Shown: positions 5,579 through 5,612 of the stretch, in pieces
Position numbering within the stretch: position 1 is the stretch's first letter
Layout: each line of letters opens with the position of its first letter
Source: an uncultured Clostridium sp.
Lineage (GTDB): Bacteria; Bacillota; Clostridia; Clostridiales; Clostridiaceae
Assembly (NCBI GenBank): GCA_946575275.1
Contig: CAMNZV010000123.1
Coordinates: forward strand, 1 to 5,612
DNA: 5,612 nucleotides
Direction of reading: 5' to 3'
The notes under the pieces: generated by a model
Database searches by the model: none
What the model saw: only the letters and a program-made list of their open reading frames with translations
Told to the model about the DNA's origin: nothing
Translations under genes and position numbers: made by a program

Positions 5579-5612
5579 CTAGTTTTAGAGTAATCATTAC
5601 AAATACGGATAA

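Noticed and set aside
5590..5600. Palindrome GTAATCATTAC as an operator
   Set aside because: Eleven bases of AT-rich palindrome is common by chance here and its position relative to a promoter is uncertain.

Overview
This is a very AT-rich, all-minus-strand window. The A/T-ending codons, strong AGGAGG-like ribosome sites, a dCache chemoreceptor, a Cys-containing GGDEF protein and a Fru-type DeoR regulator together suggest the Firmicutes, most probably Clostridium or a close relative. No plus-strand gene was found; the plus-strand ORFs are shadows of minus-strand genes.

Layout, in the direction of transcription (right to left). (1) 5612-5509 is a leader with a possible promoter. (2) 5508-5050 encodes a small HAD-fold protein, followed after 13 nt by an S66-family (LD-carboxypeptidase A / MccF-like) serine peptidase at 5036-3975; the second gene's Shine-Dalgarno overlaps the first gene's stop, so the two look like one operon. 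(3) 3974-3495 is a genic graveyard of about 480 bp. It holds a short orphan coding-like tail, a long hairpin that probably terminates the operon, and the wreck of a chemoreceptor gene: a membrane-anchor segment joined in another frame to a signalling-hairpin fragment. (4) 3494-1431 is an intact 687-residue dCache chemoreceptor with a poor ribosome site, followed by a stem-loop. (5) 1298-447 is a diguanylate cyclase with its own likely promoter, closed by a long hairpin that contains its stop codon. (6) 410-361 is a promoter built on five tandem 10-bp repeats, driving a DeoR-family regulator (337 to beyond base 1) that is cut by the window edge.

How the parts fit: the chemoreceptor (extracellular ligand to CheA signalling) and the diguanylate cyclase (cyclic-di-GMP synthesis) are neighbours and may both serve motility or lifestyle decisions, but each appears to be transcribed separately. 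The HAD/S66 pair is a separate unit whose role could be murein-peptide recycling or detoxification of a peptide-nucleotide antibiotic. The DeoR regulator probably controls a sugar operon lying off the left edge, and its promoter architecture suggests autorepression.

I see no CRISPR array, rRNA, tRNA, insertion sequence, recognisable riboswitch or clearly novel system. The most rewarding items are the decameric operator array, the doubly framed chemoreceptor remnant, the missing GTT motif in the DeoR sensor domain, and the Cys-rich N-terminus plus absent I-site of the cyclase.
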